A DNA stretch of 45,319 nt from Rhodocyclaceae bacterium (GCA_030824115.1 JAVBYI010000021.1:1-45319), one strand, 5' to 3'. Counted from the stretch's first letter, positions 8,463 through 19,865 are shown. Notes: a model not told the origin generated them from the letters alone. Numbers and translations are program-made.

Positions 8463-9339
8463 TCGGTGAGCGGGCGAGATAGATCACCGCTCCCAGAATC
8501 AAAACGCCGCCAACCAACTGGATCGGCATCACCGCCTCGCCCAGTACCACGGCAGCCAGCAGTAGCGTAATCAAGGGTTCCATGGTTGACAGCGTCGAAG
8601 CATCGGCAGCGCCCAGTTTTTCCATGCCCTTGAAAAACCCCAGGATGGCAAACACGGTCGAAAACAATGCAATCGCACTCACCGCCAGCCAGCCGCCCAA
8701 GCTCGCTGGCAGAGCCAACCCTTCGTACAAGGCGCCGGCAGCATAAACCACGGCCGCCGAGAGAATCACGACCGTAGCGGCCACCAGCGGCGAAACCCGC
8801 TGCATCACGCCCTCTCCGATCAGGATATAGACCGAATAAATCAGGGCAGCGCCGATGCCAAGCAGGATGCCCGCCATCTCGCTGTGCAGATCGCCACCAA
8901 CCGTCAGGGCAGTACCTGCCAGTGCCAACACGACGGCCCAGACACGCGGACGCCCGATGGGACGTTTGAGCAGCCAGGCCGACAGTACGACGACGATCGC
9001 CGGATACAGATAGAGCAGCAGACTCACCATGCCGGCACTGGCATAGCGCAATGCGGAAAAGTAGCAATAGGCTTGACCGACATAGCCGACCCCACCCATC
9101 GTCATCAGCCAGAGCAGATCCCGGCCACGCGGCCAATACATGCCGCGCCATTGCCCCCACAGGGCAAGCAGGATGCCCGCCATGGCAAAGCGCAGAAACA
9201 GCATGCTGGAGAGCGTCACCCCGTCGCGATAAGCCAGCTTGGCGAAAATCGCCATGGTACCGAATCCTGCCGCAGAGAAAATGACCCAGAGCGCACCCTG
9301 TCTGCGCTGCGCGGCGGATACCGCGCAGGGGTCAGGCAT
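8452..9339 (-). CDS. EamA/DMT-superfamily transporter
   Basis: A 295-residue inner-membrane protein with ten predicted hydrophobic helices in two EamA repeats (about 15-140 and 155-290), like RhaT/YdcZ/RarD-type metabolite exporters. The substrate cannot be told from sequence. The start ATG overlaps the end of the MCP-PilZ gene by 8 nt, which suggests translational coupling and makes it the last gene of the long minus-strand run. Confidence 0.9.
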   Translation of the reverse strand: MPDPCAVSAAQRRQGALWVIFSAAGFGTMAIFAKLAYRDGVTLSSMLFLRFAMAGILLALWGQWRGMYWPRGRDLLWLMTMGGVGYVGQAYCYFSALRYASAGMVSLLLYLYPAIVVVLSAWLLKRPIGRPRVWAVVLALAGTALTVGGDLHSEMAGILLGIGAALIYSVYILIGEGVMQRVSPLVAATVVILSAAVVYAAGALYEGLALPASLGGWLAVSAIALFSTVFAILGFFKGMEKLGAADASTLSTMEPLITLLLAAVVLGEAVMPIQLVGGVLILGAVIYLARSPITR

Positions 9340-10966
9340 ATTCCGTCGGTTTGTCGAAGTAGTCGAGACAGGCTTTGATCGCGCTCTTCTGGCTGTCGCT
9401 CATGCTTTCGAAATGTATGCCATAGGCGGGTTCGCCTGCCTCTTCACGGTGCCACATCACCCGGCCTTGCAGGATGATCGGCGCCTGACGCCGGAACTCA
9501 TCCAGGCTGGCACGCGGTAGAAAAATTTCCAGCGGCACAATGGTTCGCACAGCCAGAGGGGCATGGATCGCCAGACGTAAACCGGAAAGGCTCAGGTCAC
9601 GCGACACCCCCTCGTACATTTTGTCGCCCTGACGCAGATTCACGCGCAAGCTGTTTTCAGCACGCGGACAGGAGCGCTTGTCACCTGGCTGGCGTTGCGC
9701 CACCAACTCGCGCTGGAACTCAAAACCGCTCATGGTGCTATTCAGCCGTTCGCTCACTTCGAAAATGGTTTCACCAATCGCTGCAGTCGCATCGACCTTC
9801 GAACCACTTTCATGCAGGGTGGCAAACAGCGCTTCCAGGGTCTTTTCCAGGCGGGCCAGCTCATCCACTTGCACCTGACTGGCGCTGCCGATCTCGCGGC
9901 TGCCATCGGCCGCCACGGAAATTTCGCGCACCATTTCCTCGATCACCGCGACAGTCTCCCCTGCCACCTGGCGGCTGGCGGCGACCCGATCCACCACGGC
10001 CTTCATCGAGTCGGTGACATCACGCACCTGCGTATTCAGCCCGCCGATGATGACAGCCACCTCTTCGGCCGAATTGGTCGAACGTTCGGCCAGCTTGCGC
10101 ACCTCATCGGCCACCACGGCAAAGCCGCGGCCCTGCTCGCCCGCCCGAGCCGCTTCAATCGCGGCATTCAGCGCCAACAGGTTGGTCTGGCCGGCAATCT
10201 CCTTGATGGTGCTGATGATTGAATCGATACGCGCCGCTTCGGCGGCCAACTCGCCAATCCGCGTCGAGGCTGTAGCCACGCCCGCCGAGGTTTCTTCCAT
10301 TTCCCGGATATTGCGCTGCACGCTGGCAATCCCCTCACGACCACGCGATTCCAGTTGCGTCGATTGCGCCATCGCCGAGTCGGCATGCGAACTGACCTGC
10401 TGGGCAATCTGATTGAGCGAATTCGTGGCGGCATTCACTTCGGCAGAGCGGCTTTCCTCCTTGCGGCTGACATCGGCAATCTCGCGCGCAATGGTCGTCA
10501 CCTGAAAGGCCGACTGGTGCATCTGCTTGCCACCATCCTCGATGCCGCGCAGGATTTCGGCAAAGCGCAGGCGCAGGGCATTGAAGCTGAATTGCAGTTG
10601 CCCCACCTCATCCTCGGCCGACTGCTTGATCCCGTGCATCAGATCGCCCTTGGCCATCGACTGCATGGCATCACGCAGGGCCTGGATCGGCCTGACAAAC
10701 AGGGTGGCCACAAACCCGATCACCATGAACTGCACCGCAAACTCGATGCCGGATTCCCAGAAGGAATTGAAGATGTAGGTGGCCCGATTGGCCTCCAGCT
10801 GGGTAATCACCGCTGGCGCCACGTTGCCGGCGCGGGCAATGTCAATCATCTTCGTCAGTTCATGGGTTGCCAGCAGGCGGTTGAAAACCGTTGTGACCAT
10901 CGTTACTACAAAGAAGCCAATTTGAAACTTCCAGCGAATACTCAAACGCGAAAACCAGCCAGCCAT
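9332..10966 (-). CDS. Methyl-accepting chemotaxis receptor with C-terminal PilZ domain
   Basis: A 544-residue transducer. A membrane helix at about 12-30, a short outer segment of about 40 residues and a second helix at about 72-92 are followed by a HAMP domain (to about 140). The signalling coiled coil has the conserved tip [18 protein letters not shown] and the [18 protein letters not shown] segment. The C-terminal about 110 residues form a PilZ domain: an Arg motif near [14 protein letters not shown] and the [14 protein letters not shown] motif (DxSxxG) that bind c-di-GMP in this family. The small periplasmic part argues against classical ligand binding. The fusion would let c-di-GMP alter chemotaxis signalling; that is inference from the domains. 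Confidence 0.93.
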   Translation of the reverse strand: MAGWFSRLSIRWKFQIGFFVVTMVTTVFNRLLATHELTKMIDIARAGNVAPAVITQLEANRATYIFNSFWESGIEFAVQFMVIGFVATLFVRPIQALRDAMQSMAKGDLMHGIKQSAEDEVGQLQFSFNALRLRFAEILRGIEDGGKQMHQSAFQVTTIAREIADVSRKEESRSAEVNAATNSLNQIAQQVSSHADSAMAQSTQLESRGREGIASVQRNIREMEETSAGVATASTRIGELAAEAARIDSIISTIKEIAGQTNLLALNAAIEAARAGEQGRGFAVVADEVRKLAERSTNSAEEVAVIIGGLNTQVRDVTDSMKAVVDRVAASRQVAGETVAVIEEMVREISVAADGSREIGSASQVQVDELARLEKTLEALFATLHESGSKVDATAAIGETIFEVSERLNSTMSGFEFQRELVAQRQPGDKRSCPRAENSLRVNLRQGDKMYEGVSRDLSLSGLRLAIHAPLAVRTIVPLEIFLPRASLDEFRRQAPIILQGRVMWHREEAGEPAYGIHFESMSDSQKSAIKACLDYFDKPTEYA

Positions 10967-11015
10967 GGCAAACCCTCAAGACAGCGTTAACAAACAGGCA
11001 CGCAATGCGTACCGA

Positions 11016-11498
11016 TCAATGCATGTGGCCACCATCGCCATGCACATGACCGTGACCGATTTCCTCGGCCGTCGCGGCACGCACATCATCCACGGTGCAG
11101 GAAAACACCAGGGCCATGCCCGCCAGCGCATGATTGCCATCGACCACCACCTTGCCGTCGGCAATATCGGTAATGGTGTAGAGCATGCCATCCTCTTCGT
11201 CATCTTCCGAGGCACGTTCGAACTGCATGCCGACTTCAATGTTGTCCGGGAACAGTTCACGCGGCTCGACCATGACCAACTCGGCATCGAAATCCCCAAA
11301 GGCTTCTTCGGGCTGCAGACGCACATCCTTCTGGAAACCGGTGGTCTGGCCTTCCAGCTCGGTCTCAATTTTTTCAAAGATGCCGCCATACCCGCCATGC
11401 AGGTAGATGAGCGGCTTTTCGCCAGCATCAATGACATTGCCCGAGGTATCGGTCACACGATAACTAAGGGTCACAACGGTATTCTGGCCAATCTGCAT
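11016..11498 (-). CDS. slyD: FKBP-type peptidyl-prolyl isomerase, SlyD-like
   Basis: Cis-trans prolyl isomerase and chaperone of the cytoplasm. The 160-residue protein starts MQIGQNTVVTLSYRV, has the split FKBP domain with an inserted flap (about 65-125) and the family DGNHALAGMAL motif. It ends in a His-rich tail (GHGHVHGDGGHMH) that suggests nickel or other metal binding, shorter than the E. coli SlyD tail. The ATG at 11498 is preceded by AGGAGA with 5 nt spacing. It follows bcp by 22 nt in the same transcript. Confidence 0.9.
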   Translation of the reverse strand: MQIGQNTVVTLSYRVTDTSGNVIDAGEKPLIYLHGGYGGIFEKIETELEGQTTGFQKDVRLQPEEAFGDFDAELVMVEPRELFPDNIEVGMQFERASEDDEEDGMLYTITDIADGKVVVDGNHALAGMALVFSCTVDDVRAATAEEIGHGHVHGDGGHMH

Positions 11499-11520
11499 AA
11501 AAATCTCCTGATATTGCAAG

Positions 11521-11994
11521 CTAATGTTTGCCGAGTTGTTTGACGAGTTGAAAAACGTCAGCGGCATGTCCCTTGGGAGACACGTCGTAAAGCGCGTGAC
11601 GAATCACGCCATGTTTGTCGATCACGAAGGTGGAGCGGATCAGACACAACTTCCTGTGGCCGTCATGCTCCCGATAATGCATCACCCCGAACTTGCGACA
11701 GATATCGCCTTCCTCATCCGCCAACAGCCGGATCGACAGGCCATGCTTGTCGCGAAAATCGGCATGCGCCAGACAATCATCGCGCGACACACCGATGACC
11801 TCGCAGCCCAGCCGGTTGAATTCGCTCTCGTGATCAGAGAAATCGATGGCCTCAAGCGTGCAGTACGGTGTGCCGTCTTTGGGATAGAAAAACAGCACCA
11901 CGTGCCGCTTGCCCAGCAAGCTGGCCGATTCGAACAGTTCCATATCGGCATCCGGCAAGCTAATGGCCGGTGCGTTCTGCCCTGTCTGCAGCAT
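11521..11994 (-). CDS. bcp: Peroxiredoxin, BCP/PrxQ family
   Basis: Thiol peroxidase of 157 residues. The peroxidatic cysteine is C45 in FYPKDGTPYCTLEA. The resolving cysteine found five residues later in E. coli Bcp is replaced by I50, so the protein is either a 1-Cys form or uses another cysteine (C74, C99 or C117 region). GGAGGA lies 5 nt before the ATG. It sits between a diguanylate cyclase and the SlyD-like gene. Confidence 0.93.
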   Translation of the reverse strand: MLQTGQNAPAISLPDADMELFESASLLGKRHVVLFFYPKDGTPYCTLEAIDFSDHESEFNRLGCEVIGVSRDDCLAHADFRDKHGLSIRLLADEEGDICRKFGVMHYREHDGHRKLCLIRSTFVIDKHGVIRHALYDVSPKGHAADVFQLVKQLGKH

Positions 11995-12030
11995 GCGTTC
12001 CTCCGTTATCGATGACCGATTGTATCTGAG

Positions 12031-13824
12031 CTACAAGAGATCGCCCTGCCCATCCTGACCGTGTCGCTTCGACGCAAACACCCGATAGGCATTGCGTCCC
12101 GATTCCTTCACTTCATAAAGCACCTTATCGGCATTGCGCTGCAGTTGTTCGCTATCCGCACCATGTTGCGGGTAAATCGCCAGGCCGATGCTGGCAGAAA
12201 CATGCGCGGTACCCGCATCAAGGTGGAATGGCTCCGCCATCAGGCGCACCATGCGCTGGGCAATCTGCTCGGCCTCACCGGCATGCAGGATTTCGGACAG
12301 GATGACGGCAAACTCGTCGCCGCCCAGGCGCGCCACGGTATCCGACTCGCGCACGCAACTGATCAGCCGGCGCGACGCCTCAACCAGCAATTCATCACCA
12401 GCCGGGTGGCCGAAAGTATCGTTGACCTTCTTGAAGTGATCGAGGTCGATCATCAGCAGCACGAAGATGCGGTGATAACGATGGGCCTGATTGATCGCCG
12501 CCTGTAGACGATCGTAGAACAGGCTGCGGTTGGGCAAATCAGTCAGGGCATCAAAATTGGCTTTATGACGCAAGATCTCCTCGGCTTCCTTGCGCTGCGT
12601 GATGTCGTTGAACACGGCCAGATAATGTCCACCGGCCGTCTCATCGGCCTCAATGCGCGAGATCGACAACCACTCTACATAGATATGACCATTCTTGTGG
12701 CGATTCCAGATTTCGCCCTGCCAGTGCCCACGTGACTGCAGGGCGTCCCACATGCTGGCGTAATAGCTTGCATCGTGTCGCCCCGACTTGAGCAAGTTGG
12801 GATTCAGGCCGATCACTTCCTTCGGCGTGTAGCCGGTAATCACCGTAAAGGCCGGATTGACCCGCAGGATGTGATTTTGCGCATCCGTGACCATGATCGC
12901 CTCAGCTGCGCTATCGAACACCGCACCGGCAATCCGCAATTCCCGCTCGTTACGCCGCCGCTCTTCCACTTCCAGCTTGAGCGCAACATTGCGCTCAGCC
13001 AATTCTGCCGTACGTGCTGCAATCACGTCCTCCTGTCGTGCAGCTTGTACCTGCAGATCCTGATAATGACGTCGCGCCCGTGCAGCCAGCAGATGCAGCA
13101 GCGCTACCGTCACAATGAAACTCCCCAGAATAATCAGCAAACTGGAGCGGCGCTGCTGATCGCGAATGGCCAGCAAGGCCTCGGCGGGCATCGTGACCGA
13201 AATGCCGCCGCGGATATCGCCCACCTTGTAACCCTGCTTGGCATGGCAGGCCATGCAGGGCTGCTTGACATGCAGGGGGGCCATGTAGCGGTGGGCGGAC
13301 CCCACTTTGTCGCCGAACGGAAACGCCGGAAAGAATTCGATCCGCTCCTTGAGCGCGGCTTCCTCGAACTGGCGCAGGCTCTCTGTTTCCCATGAATCGG
13401 CCGCATTGGCCGGACGAATCGGCTTGAGACTGGTGATATTGAAGCGCACACCCGACTTCTGCGCCGCCAGTTCGGCAATCTGACGCGTCATGAAGGCCGG
13501 ATTGATCATTGTCAACGCACGCCCCTCAGTCGTGGTCTGATCGCGCTGCGGATGCACAAGATACGGATTCGGCTGGGTCGCCTCGGTCACCGGCACATAC
13601 ACGCCGCCATGACTTGCATTCCATTCGCGCGCCATCTCGACCAGGCCAAACAATACCCGCCCGCGCTCCCGTGCCATCGTATCGGCATTGTCGGCCGCCC
13701 GTTGCCATTCGATGAAACCCAAGACCATGAAGAAAACCGCAGAACCGAGATACAGCAAAGCCACCAATCGACCGTAGCGCTGGACGATATGGGGCTTCAT
13801 GTCGGAGGTGATAGTGTCGGCCAT
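12031..13824 (-). CDS. Membrane diguanylate cyclase with periplasmic haem-type sensor and PAS
   Basis: Makes c-di-GMP from GTP. The 597-residue protein has a membrane helix at 20-38, a periplasmic DUF3365/Tll0287-like domain to about 220 with a c-type haem motif C190-M-A-C193-H194, and a second helix at about 228-246. A short coiled coil, a PAS domain (about 300-410, with GYTPKEVIGLNP) and a GGDEF domain (about 425-590) follow. The active motif GGDEF is intact at 501-505 and an RESD inhibition site lies five residues before it, so product inhibition is likely. Redox or ligand sensing through the haem is inferred from the family. Neighbours are the ABC permease (29 nt upstream) and bcp. Confidence 0.94.
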   Translation of the reverse strand: MADTITSDMKPHIVQRYGRLVALLYLGSAVFFMVLGFIEWQRAADNADTMARERGRVLFGLVEMAREWNASHGGVYVPVTEATQPNPYLVHPQRDQTTTEGRALTMINPAFMTRQIAELAAQKSGVRFNITSLKPIRPANAADSWETESLRQFEEAALKERIEFFPAFPFGDKVGSAHRYMAPLHVKQPCMACHAKQGYKVGDIRGGISVTMPAEALLAIRDQQRRSSLLIILGSFIVTVALLHLLAARARRHYQDLQVQAARQEDVIAARTAELAERNVALKLEVEERRRNERELRIAGAVFDSAAEAIMVTDAQNHILRVNPAFTVITGYTPKEVIGLNPNLLKSGRHDASYYASMWDALQSRGHWQGEIWNRHKNGHIYVEWLSISRIEADETAGGHYLAVFNDITQRKEAEEILRHKANFDALTDLPNRSLFYDRLQAAINQAHRYHRIFVLLMIDLDHFKKVNDTFGHPAGDELLVEASRRLISCVRESDTVARLGGDEFAVILSEILHAGEAEQIAQRMVRLMAEPFHLDAGTAHVSASIGLAIYPQHGADSEQLQRNADKVLYEVKESGRNAYRVFASKRHGQDGQGDLL

Positions 13825-13853
13825 GTCGCTTCGATTATGCGCTTTTCCTGCGT

Positions 13854-16349
13854 TCAGGTTTCACGCAATCCGGCCGTAACCGGCACCCCCCGCGCCCGGC
13901 GGGTTGCTGCCAGCCCGGCGCCCATCACACCGAAACTGCCGGCGACAATCCCGACCAGCAGGATGATCGGCGTCGGCAAATAATCCAACTGGAAAACCCA
14001 GCGCGCCAGCCCCGTCGCCATCGCGGTTGCCGCGATGCCGGCCAGCAGGCCCGCCACCCCACCCAGCGCCGCAAACTCGGCCAGCAGGGCCGCGCGCAAT
14101 TGCGCGCCTTGCGCCCCGAGCGCGCGCAAGACTGCCAACTCATGGCGACGCTCGCCAGCACTTGCCTGTAGCGCGGCATACAGCACCACGAGACCCGCCA
14201 GCAGGGCAATGCCAAACACCAGTTGCACAGCACCGATGACCTGATCGAGCGTCTCCTGAATCTGGCGCATCAGCGAGGCCACATCAATCACTGTGAGGTT
14301 CGGCAACTGCCGCACCAGATCGCTGACGACCGCCTCCTGGCCCGCTGGCAAATGGAAGCTGGTGATGTAACTGGTCGGATAGTTGTCCAAGTGGCCTTGC
14401 GGCGCAATGACAAAGAAATTCACCCGCATCGAATCCCAGTCCAGTTGCCGCAGGGAGGTGATGCGCGCCATCAAGGTCTGGCCGGCCACAGCGAATTCGA
14501 GTTCGTCGCCGATATGCAGGTTGAGGGTTTCGGCCAAGCCCTTCTCCACCGAAAACTCGGCGCTCTCGCTTACCCCATGCCAGCGCCCGGCGATCACCTT
14601 GTTGCCTTCGGGCAGATCGTTGCGTTCGGACAAGTTGAACTCGCGCTCGACCAGACGCTGCGCCCGGTCATCGACAAAATCACGGGGCACCACCGGCCGG
14701 CCATTAACCCGCACCAAACGACCGCGCACCATCGGTTCGAGGCGAGGCGGGGTCAATCCCCGCGCATTGAAAAAGTCGGCGATGGCCGGACGCTGGTCGG
14801 GCTGGATGTTGATGACAAAGCGATTCGGCGCATCGACCGGCACACGCGACCGCCACGCGCCGAGCAGATCGTCACGCGCCAGCGTCAGCAATAGCAAGGT
14901 GGTCAGCCCCAATGCCAGCGCCACTGCCTGAACCAATGAGGCATCGGCGCGCCGCCGCAGGTTGGCCAGGCCAATGCGCCAACCGCCTCTCGCCCGGACG
15001 CCCAGCACACGCCAGACACCGAATAGCAGCAGGCGACCGACCAGCGCAAAAACGGCAATCGCCACCAGGAAACCACCGAGCACCACGCTGCCCAGACGTA
15101 CATCACCGGCGATCCAGAACATCAGACCGGCCAGACAGCCCAGCCCGAGCGCGTAGGAGAGAATCGACAGCGGCGCACTGTCGCCCCATTCGCGCCGCAA
15201 CACGCGCACCGTCGGCACCGACTTGAGCCGCAACAAGGGCGGCAACACGAAGCCAACGACCAGCACCACCCCGACGGCCAGCCCGTGCACCCACGGCAAC
15301 CAACCCGGCGCCGGCAGGCGCGCGCCCACCAGTCCGGCCAGCAAGGACTGCAACAGCGTCTGGAAGCCATAGCCGAGCGCACCGCCCAGCAGCGTCGCCA
15401 TCAGCCCGAGCAGGATGAACTCGCCGCCATGAATCAACAGAATCTGTCGTTCACTCGCGCCAAGGCAGCGCATCACGGCGCAGGCATCCAGATGCGTCTG
15501 CATGTAACGCCGTGCCGCCAAGCCAACCGCCACTGCGGCCAGCACCACCGTCAGCAAGGCCGCCAAACTCAGGAAGCGCTGCGCCCGTTCGATGATGTTG
15601 CGAATTTCCGGCCGGGCATTGTCGAGCGCTTCAAGTCGTTCGCCGCGTCCCAGATTGGCCTGTGCCCAGCGCCGAAACTTCGCCACATCGGCCCCCTCGC
15701 CCGCCAGATGCAGGCGCCAGGTGATGCGACTGCCCGGCTGGATCAGCCCGGTGGCGGGCAGATCGGCCAGCGGCAGAATCAGGCGTGGCGCCAGGGAAAA
15801 TGGATTGATGCCGCGATCGGGTTCATGCGTAACAATTGCGGCCACGGCCGTCTCGCCAGCGCCGACATTTAGCCGCTGGCCGGGCGCCAGTGCCAGGGCT
15901 GCGGCCAGACGTTCATCCGGCCAGACCTGCCCCGACTTAGGCGTGCGCTCAACCCCGCTCGCCGGCCTGTCGGGCGCATTCAGTTGCGGCGCAATGCGTA
16001 ACTCACCGCGCAAGGGATAATTGGCCGACACCGCCTTGATCTCCGCCAGTTGCACGCCATCGGCCACTGACACCATGCTGGGGAAACTCGCACTCTCGGC
16101 GAACTGCAGCCCATGCTCAAGGGCCGCGCGCCGGAAGCGTTCATCCCAGGCATGATCGGCCGACAGCAGCAGATCGCCGCCGAGCAACTGGTGCGCTTCG
16201 CTCTCCACTGCCCGCTGCACGCGCTCGGCGAGGAAGCCCACACCGGTCAGCGCCGCCACCGCCAGCACCAGGGCCAGCACCAGCACATTCAGATGGCCAG
16301 CGCGCAGGTCGCGCCGCAGCATGCGGGCCGTCAGTCGAAGGGTATTCAT
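13854..16349 (-). CDS. FtsX-family ABC transporter permease (YbbP-like)
   Basis: An 831-residue inner-membrane permease like E. coli YbbP, which pairs with an ATPase YbbA. It has an N-terminal helix (about 20-42), a large periplasmic domain, several helices between about 260 and 480, a second periplasmic domain (about 500-690) and three C-terminal helices with the FtsX motif (GERRHELAVLRALGA). No ATPase gene is adjacent. Two repeat copies lie inside the gene: one encodes LNVGAGETA at 160-168, the other, more divergent, RPAIADFF near 520-528. Both sit in the periplasmic domains. Its start is 55 nt past radA, with another repeat copy in the gap. Confidence 0.9.
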   Translation of the reverse strand: MNTLRLTARMLRRDLRAGHLNVLVLALVLAVAALTGVGFLAERVQRAVESEAHQLLGGDLLLSADHAWDERFRRAALEHGLQFAESASFPSMVSVADGVQLAEIKAVSANYPLRGELRIAPQLNAPDRPASGVERTPKSGQVWPDERLAAALALAPGQRLNVGAGETAVAAIVTHEPDRGINPFSLAPRLILPLADLPATGLIQPGSRITWRLHLAGEGADVAKFRRWAQANLGRGERLEALDNARPEIRNIIERAQRFLSLAALLTVVLAAVAVGLAARRYMQTHLDACAVMRCLGASERQILLIHGGEFILLGLMATLLGGALGYGFQTLLQSLLAGLVGARLPAPGWLPWVHGLAVGVVLVVGFVLPPLLRLKSVPTVRVLRREWGDSAPLSILSYALGLGCLAGLMFWIAGDVRLGSVVLGGFLVAIAVFALVGRLLLFGVWRVLGVRARGGWRIGLANLRRRADASLVQAVALALGLTTLLLLTLARDDLLGAWRSRVPVDAPNRFVINIQPDQRPAIADFFNARGLTPPRLEPMVRGRLVRVNGRPVVPRDFVDDRAQRLVEREFNLSERNDLPEGNKVIAGRWHGVSESAEFSVEKGLAETLNLHIGDELEFAVAGQTLMARITSLRQLDWDSMRVNFFVIAPQGHLDNYPTSYITSFHLPAGQEAVVSDLVRQLPNLTVIDVASLMRQIQETLDQVIGAVQLVFGIALLAGLVVLYAALQASAGERRHELAVLRALGAQGAQLRAALLAEFAALGGVAGLLAGIAATAMATGLARWVFQLDYLPTPIILLVGIVAGSFGVMGAGLAATRRARGVPVTAGLRET
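14767..14791 (-). repeat. Interspersed repeat, divergent copy 3 (inside ABC permease)
   Basis: On the minus strand, GTCCGGCCATCGCCGAC then TTTTTC; it differs from copy 13 at two positions over 22. It is read as RPAIADFF, which could also be native protein sequence, so this is the least certain copy. Confidence 0.5.
15847..15871 (+). repeat. Interspersed repeat, copy 4 (inside ABC permease)
   Basis: GCCGTCTCG followed by CCAGCGCCGACATTTA. The permease is on the other strand and reads it as NVGAGETA. Confidence 0.9.
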
Positions 16350-16369
16350 GCGGCCATATTACCCGACCG

Positions 16370-16394
16370 GAAAAGTCGGCGTTGGCAGGACGGC
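16370..16394 (-). repeat. Interspersed repeat, copy 5 (radA/permease gap)
   Basis: On the minus strand GCCGTCCTG followed by CCAACGCCGACTTTTC. It lies in the 55-nt gap between the end of radA and the permease start. Confidence 0.9.
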
Positions 16395-16404
16395 AACCTT
16401 GAGG

Positions 16405-17768
<1,364 letters not shown>

Positions 17769-17769
<1 letters not shown>

Positions 17770-18836
17770 CAGCCCCTCACTTCAACAGCCACGCGCGGCG
17801 CCAGCGCGCAGAACAATTCGTAGCTGATCGTGCCGGCAGCCGTGGCCACTTCATCGGCTGGCAGTCCATCCCCCCATAACAATGCCGTCCCGCCAGCGCC
17901 GACATTTACATGGGTGAGATCGACGCAAAGCTTGTCCATCGACACGCGCCCCAGCGTGCGGGTGCGCTGGCCCTCGACCAGCACCGGTGTGCCGGTCGGT
18001 GCGTGACGTGGATAACCATCGGCATAACCGCAGGCCACCACGCCGATGCGCATTGGTTGGTCCGCCGTGAAGGTACAGCCATAGCCGACGCTTTCGCCAG
18101 CCGCGATTTCCTGTACGCCAATGATCTCGCTTTGCAAAGTCATCACCGGCTTCAAATCGAGGGCCGCCGCCGTGGTTTCAGCAAACGGCGAACTGCCATA
18201 GAGCATGATGCCCGGCCGTGCCCAATCGCCAACCTTGTCGGGGTAGCGCAGGATCGCCGCCGAATTGCCCAGCGAGCGAGGATGATCCATACCAGTCGTC
18301 ATTGCGGTAAATCGCGCAAACTGCCAGTCGACGCCACGCGGACCATCGGCATCGGCAAAGTGGGTCATCAGGACCAGTGGCATGCGGCTGGCCAATGCAG
18401 CCTGCGCTGCCACGATCCCGACTGCGTCAAAGCCGAGGCGGTGCATGCCGGAGTCGAGTTTCAGATACACCGGCAGATCGGCTGGCCAGTCGACCGCCAA
18501 CAGGGCCTGTACCTGATCGGCACGATGAACGACGGGAATCAGTCGATGCCGGACAAACAGCGCCAGTTCGTCAGCGTCATAGAAGCCTTCCAGCAACAGC
18601 AACGGATGTGTCAGACCGGACTGACGCAGGGCAATCGCACGTTCGAGTTCGATCAGGGCAAAACCATCGGCTTCATCAGCCAGCGCCGCCACGGCGCGCT
18701 CCAGCCCATGACCATAGGCATTCGCCTTGACCACGGCCCAGAGTTTGTTGGCTCCGACCTGGCGACGTGCCACCGCATGGTTATGCCGCAGTGCGGACAG
18801 GTCAATAATGGCGCGGATCGGCCGCGACGTATTCAT
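17769..18836 (-). CDS. alr: Alanine racemase
   Basis: PLP enzyme that makes D-alanine for the cell wall. The 355-residue form starts at ATG 18836, 14 nt past the LysR stop; an upstream in-frame start overlapping lysR is less likely. K37 in VVKANAYGHG binds PLP and Y252 in GESVGYGCTF is the second catalytic base. A repeat copy encodes NVGAGGTALL at 311-320, in the loop where E. coli Alr has a GIGTPVELWG segment. The fold is therefore probably undisturbed. It is followed directly by radA. Confidence 0.95.
17884..17908 (+). repeat. Interspersed repeat, copy 6 (inside alr)
   Basis: GCCGTCCCG followed by CCAGCGCCGACATTTA, preceded by CAAT. alr on the other strand reads it as VNVGAGGTA, in frame. 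Confidence 0.92.
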
Positions 18837-18850
18837 CACCCGGCCGTCAA

Positions 18851-19759
18851 TCAAGACTTGGTCTTGCACTCCTTGAGACGATCTGTCGCAAAATCAACGA
18901 AAGCCGTCACCAGCCGCGAACGGAACTTCTCTTTCGGGTAGACCATCGAGAGTTTGCGGATCAGGCGCGGCTTGAGCGGGATCGAGACCAGATCGCCGAG
19001 GCGCAGCGATTTCATCACCGAAGTACGCGAAGCAATCGCATAGCCCAGACCGGTTTCCACCACTTCGAGCAGCGCCAGCGGACTGCCCATTTCCATCACC
19101 GGCTGCATGTGGTCGATATCGACGCCATGTTTGCGCAGATACACCTCGGCGAACTCACGCGTTCCCGAGCCCGGTTCGCGCGAGACAAACGGATGCTCGA
19201 TCAGGATTTGCGGCGCAATCTCCTTGAGGCGGGCCAGCGGAAACTTCGGGCTACAGATCACCTGCAACTCGTCTTCGCAGCAGATCTCGGTTTGCAGGTT
19301 AGGCTGGCGCGAGGAAGATTCGATGAAGCCGATATCAATCGTGTGCTCCGACACCCGTGTTTCAATCGTCTCGGAGTTGGCCACCACCAGACGGGGACGC
19401 ACGTTGGGGTATTTGGACTTGAACTCGCCGAGAATGCGCGGCAGCAGAAATTCGGCAATCGTCGTGCTGGCACCGACCAACAGGGAACCGCCCACTTCGC
19501 CGGTCATCTCGGACAGGCGCACATCCATCTCGCCGGATAACCCGAGAATTTTCTCGGCATACGACAACACCAGCTCGCCGGCCGGCGTCAGTGAAATGCG
19601 TCCGTGGCCGCGATCAAACAGACGCGTATTGAAGTGCTCTTCCAGTTGCTTGATCTGAAAAGTCACCGCTGGCTGGGTCATGAAAAGAACCTCAGCAGCC
19701 TTGGTGAATGACAACTGTCGGGCGACGGCGTGAAAGACCTGGAGCCTGCGATCCGCCAT
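18851..19759 (-). CDS. LysR-family transcriptional regulator
   Basis: A 302-residue regulator. The N-terminal winged helix-turn-helix (about 1-60, FHAVARQLSFTKAAEVLFMTQPAVTFQIKQLE) and the effector-binding domain (about 90-295) are both complete. Features such as SREPGSGTREF suggest a CbbR/YeiE-type member, but the effector cannot be assigned. It is divergent from lplT across a 106-nt AT-rich gap holding a likely operator, and it heads the minus-strand run with alr and radA. Confidence 0.93.
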   Translation of the reverse strand: MADRRLQVFHAVARQLSFTKAAEVLFMTQPAVTFQIKQLEEHFNTRLFDRGHGRISLTPAGELVLSYAEKILGLSGEMDVRLSEMTGEVGGSLLVGASTTIAEFLLPRILGEFKSKYPNVRPRLVVANSETIETRVSEHTIDIGFIESSSRQPNLQTEICCEDELQVICSPKFPLARLKEIAPQILIEHPFVSREPGSGTREFAEVYLRKHGVDIDHMQPVMEMGSPLALLEVVETGLGYAIASRTSVMKSLRLGDLVSIPLKPRLIRKLSMVYPKEKFRSRLVTAFVDFATDRLKECKTKS

Positions 19760-19794
19760 GAATTTTCCCCTCGGTGTGGATAGATGTTAGTTAT

Positions 19795-19810
19795 TGTTTA
19801 TATTCAAACA
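19795..19810. promoter_or_regulatory. Candidate LysR-type operator
   Basis: TGTTT-ATATTC-AAACA is a perfect 5-bp inverted repeat with a 6-nt centre in the AT-rich divergent region of the LysR gene and lplT. LysR regulators usually bind such dyads (T-N11-A type) next to their own gene. The link to this regulator is inferred from position. Confidence 0.45.
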
Positions 19811-19865
19811 CAATTTCTTGGCATAAGAAAGCCTGATAAGTCTTTCGTGCTATAAACCGCCGGCC

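Noticed and set aside
8618..8642. A weak match to the interspersed repeat inside the EamA gene (GGCAGCGCCCAGTTTTT)
   Set aside because: Only about 16 of 25 positions match and the coding sequence reads as normal transporter helix.
11106..11120. CCCGCCAGCGC resembling the repeat core inside the SlyD-like gene
   Set aside because: It encodes the family-conserved NHALAGMAL motif, so protein conservation explains it, and the ACTTTT end is missing.
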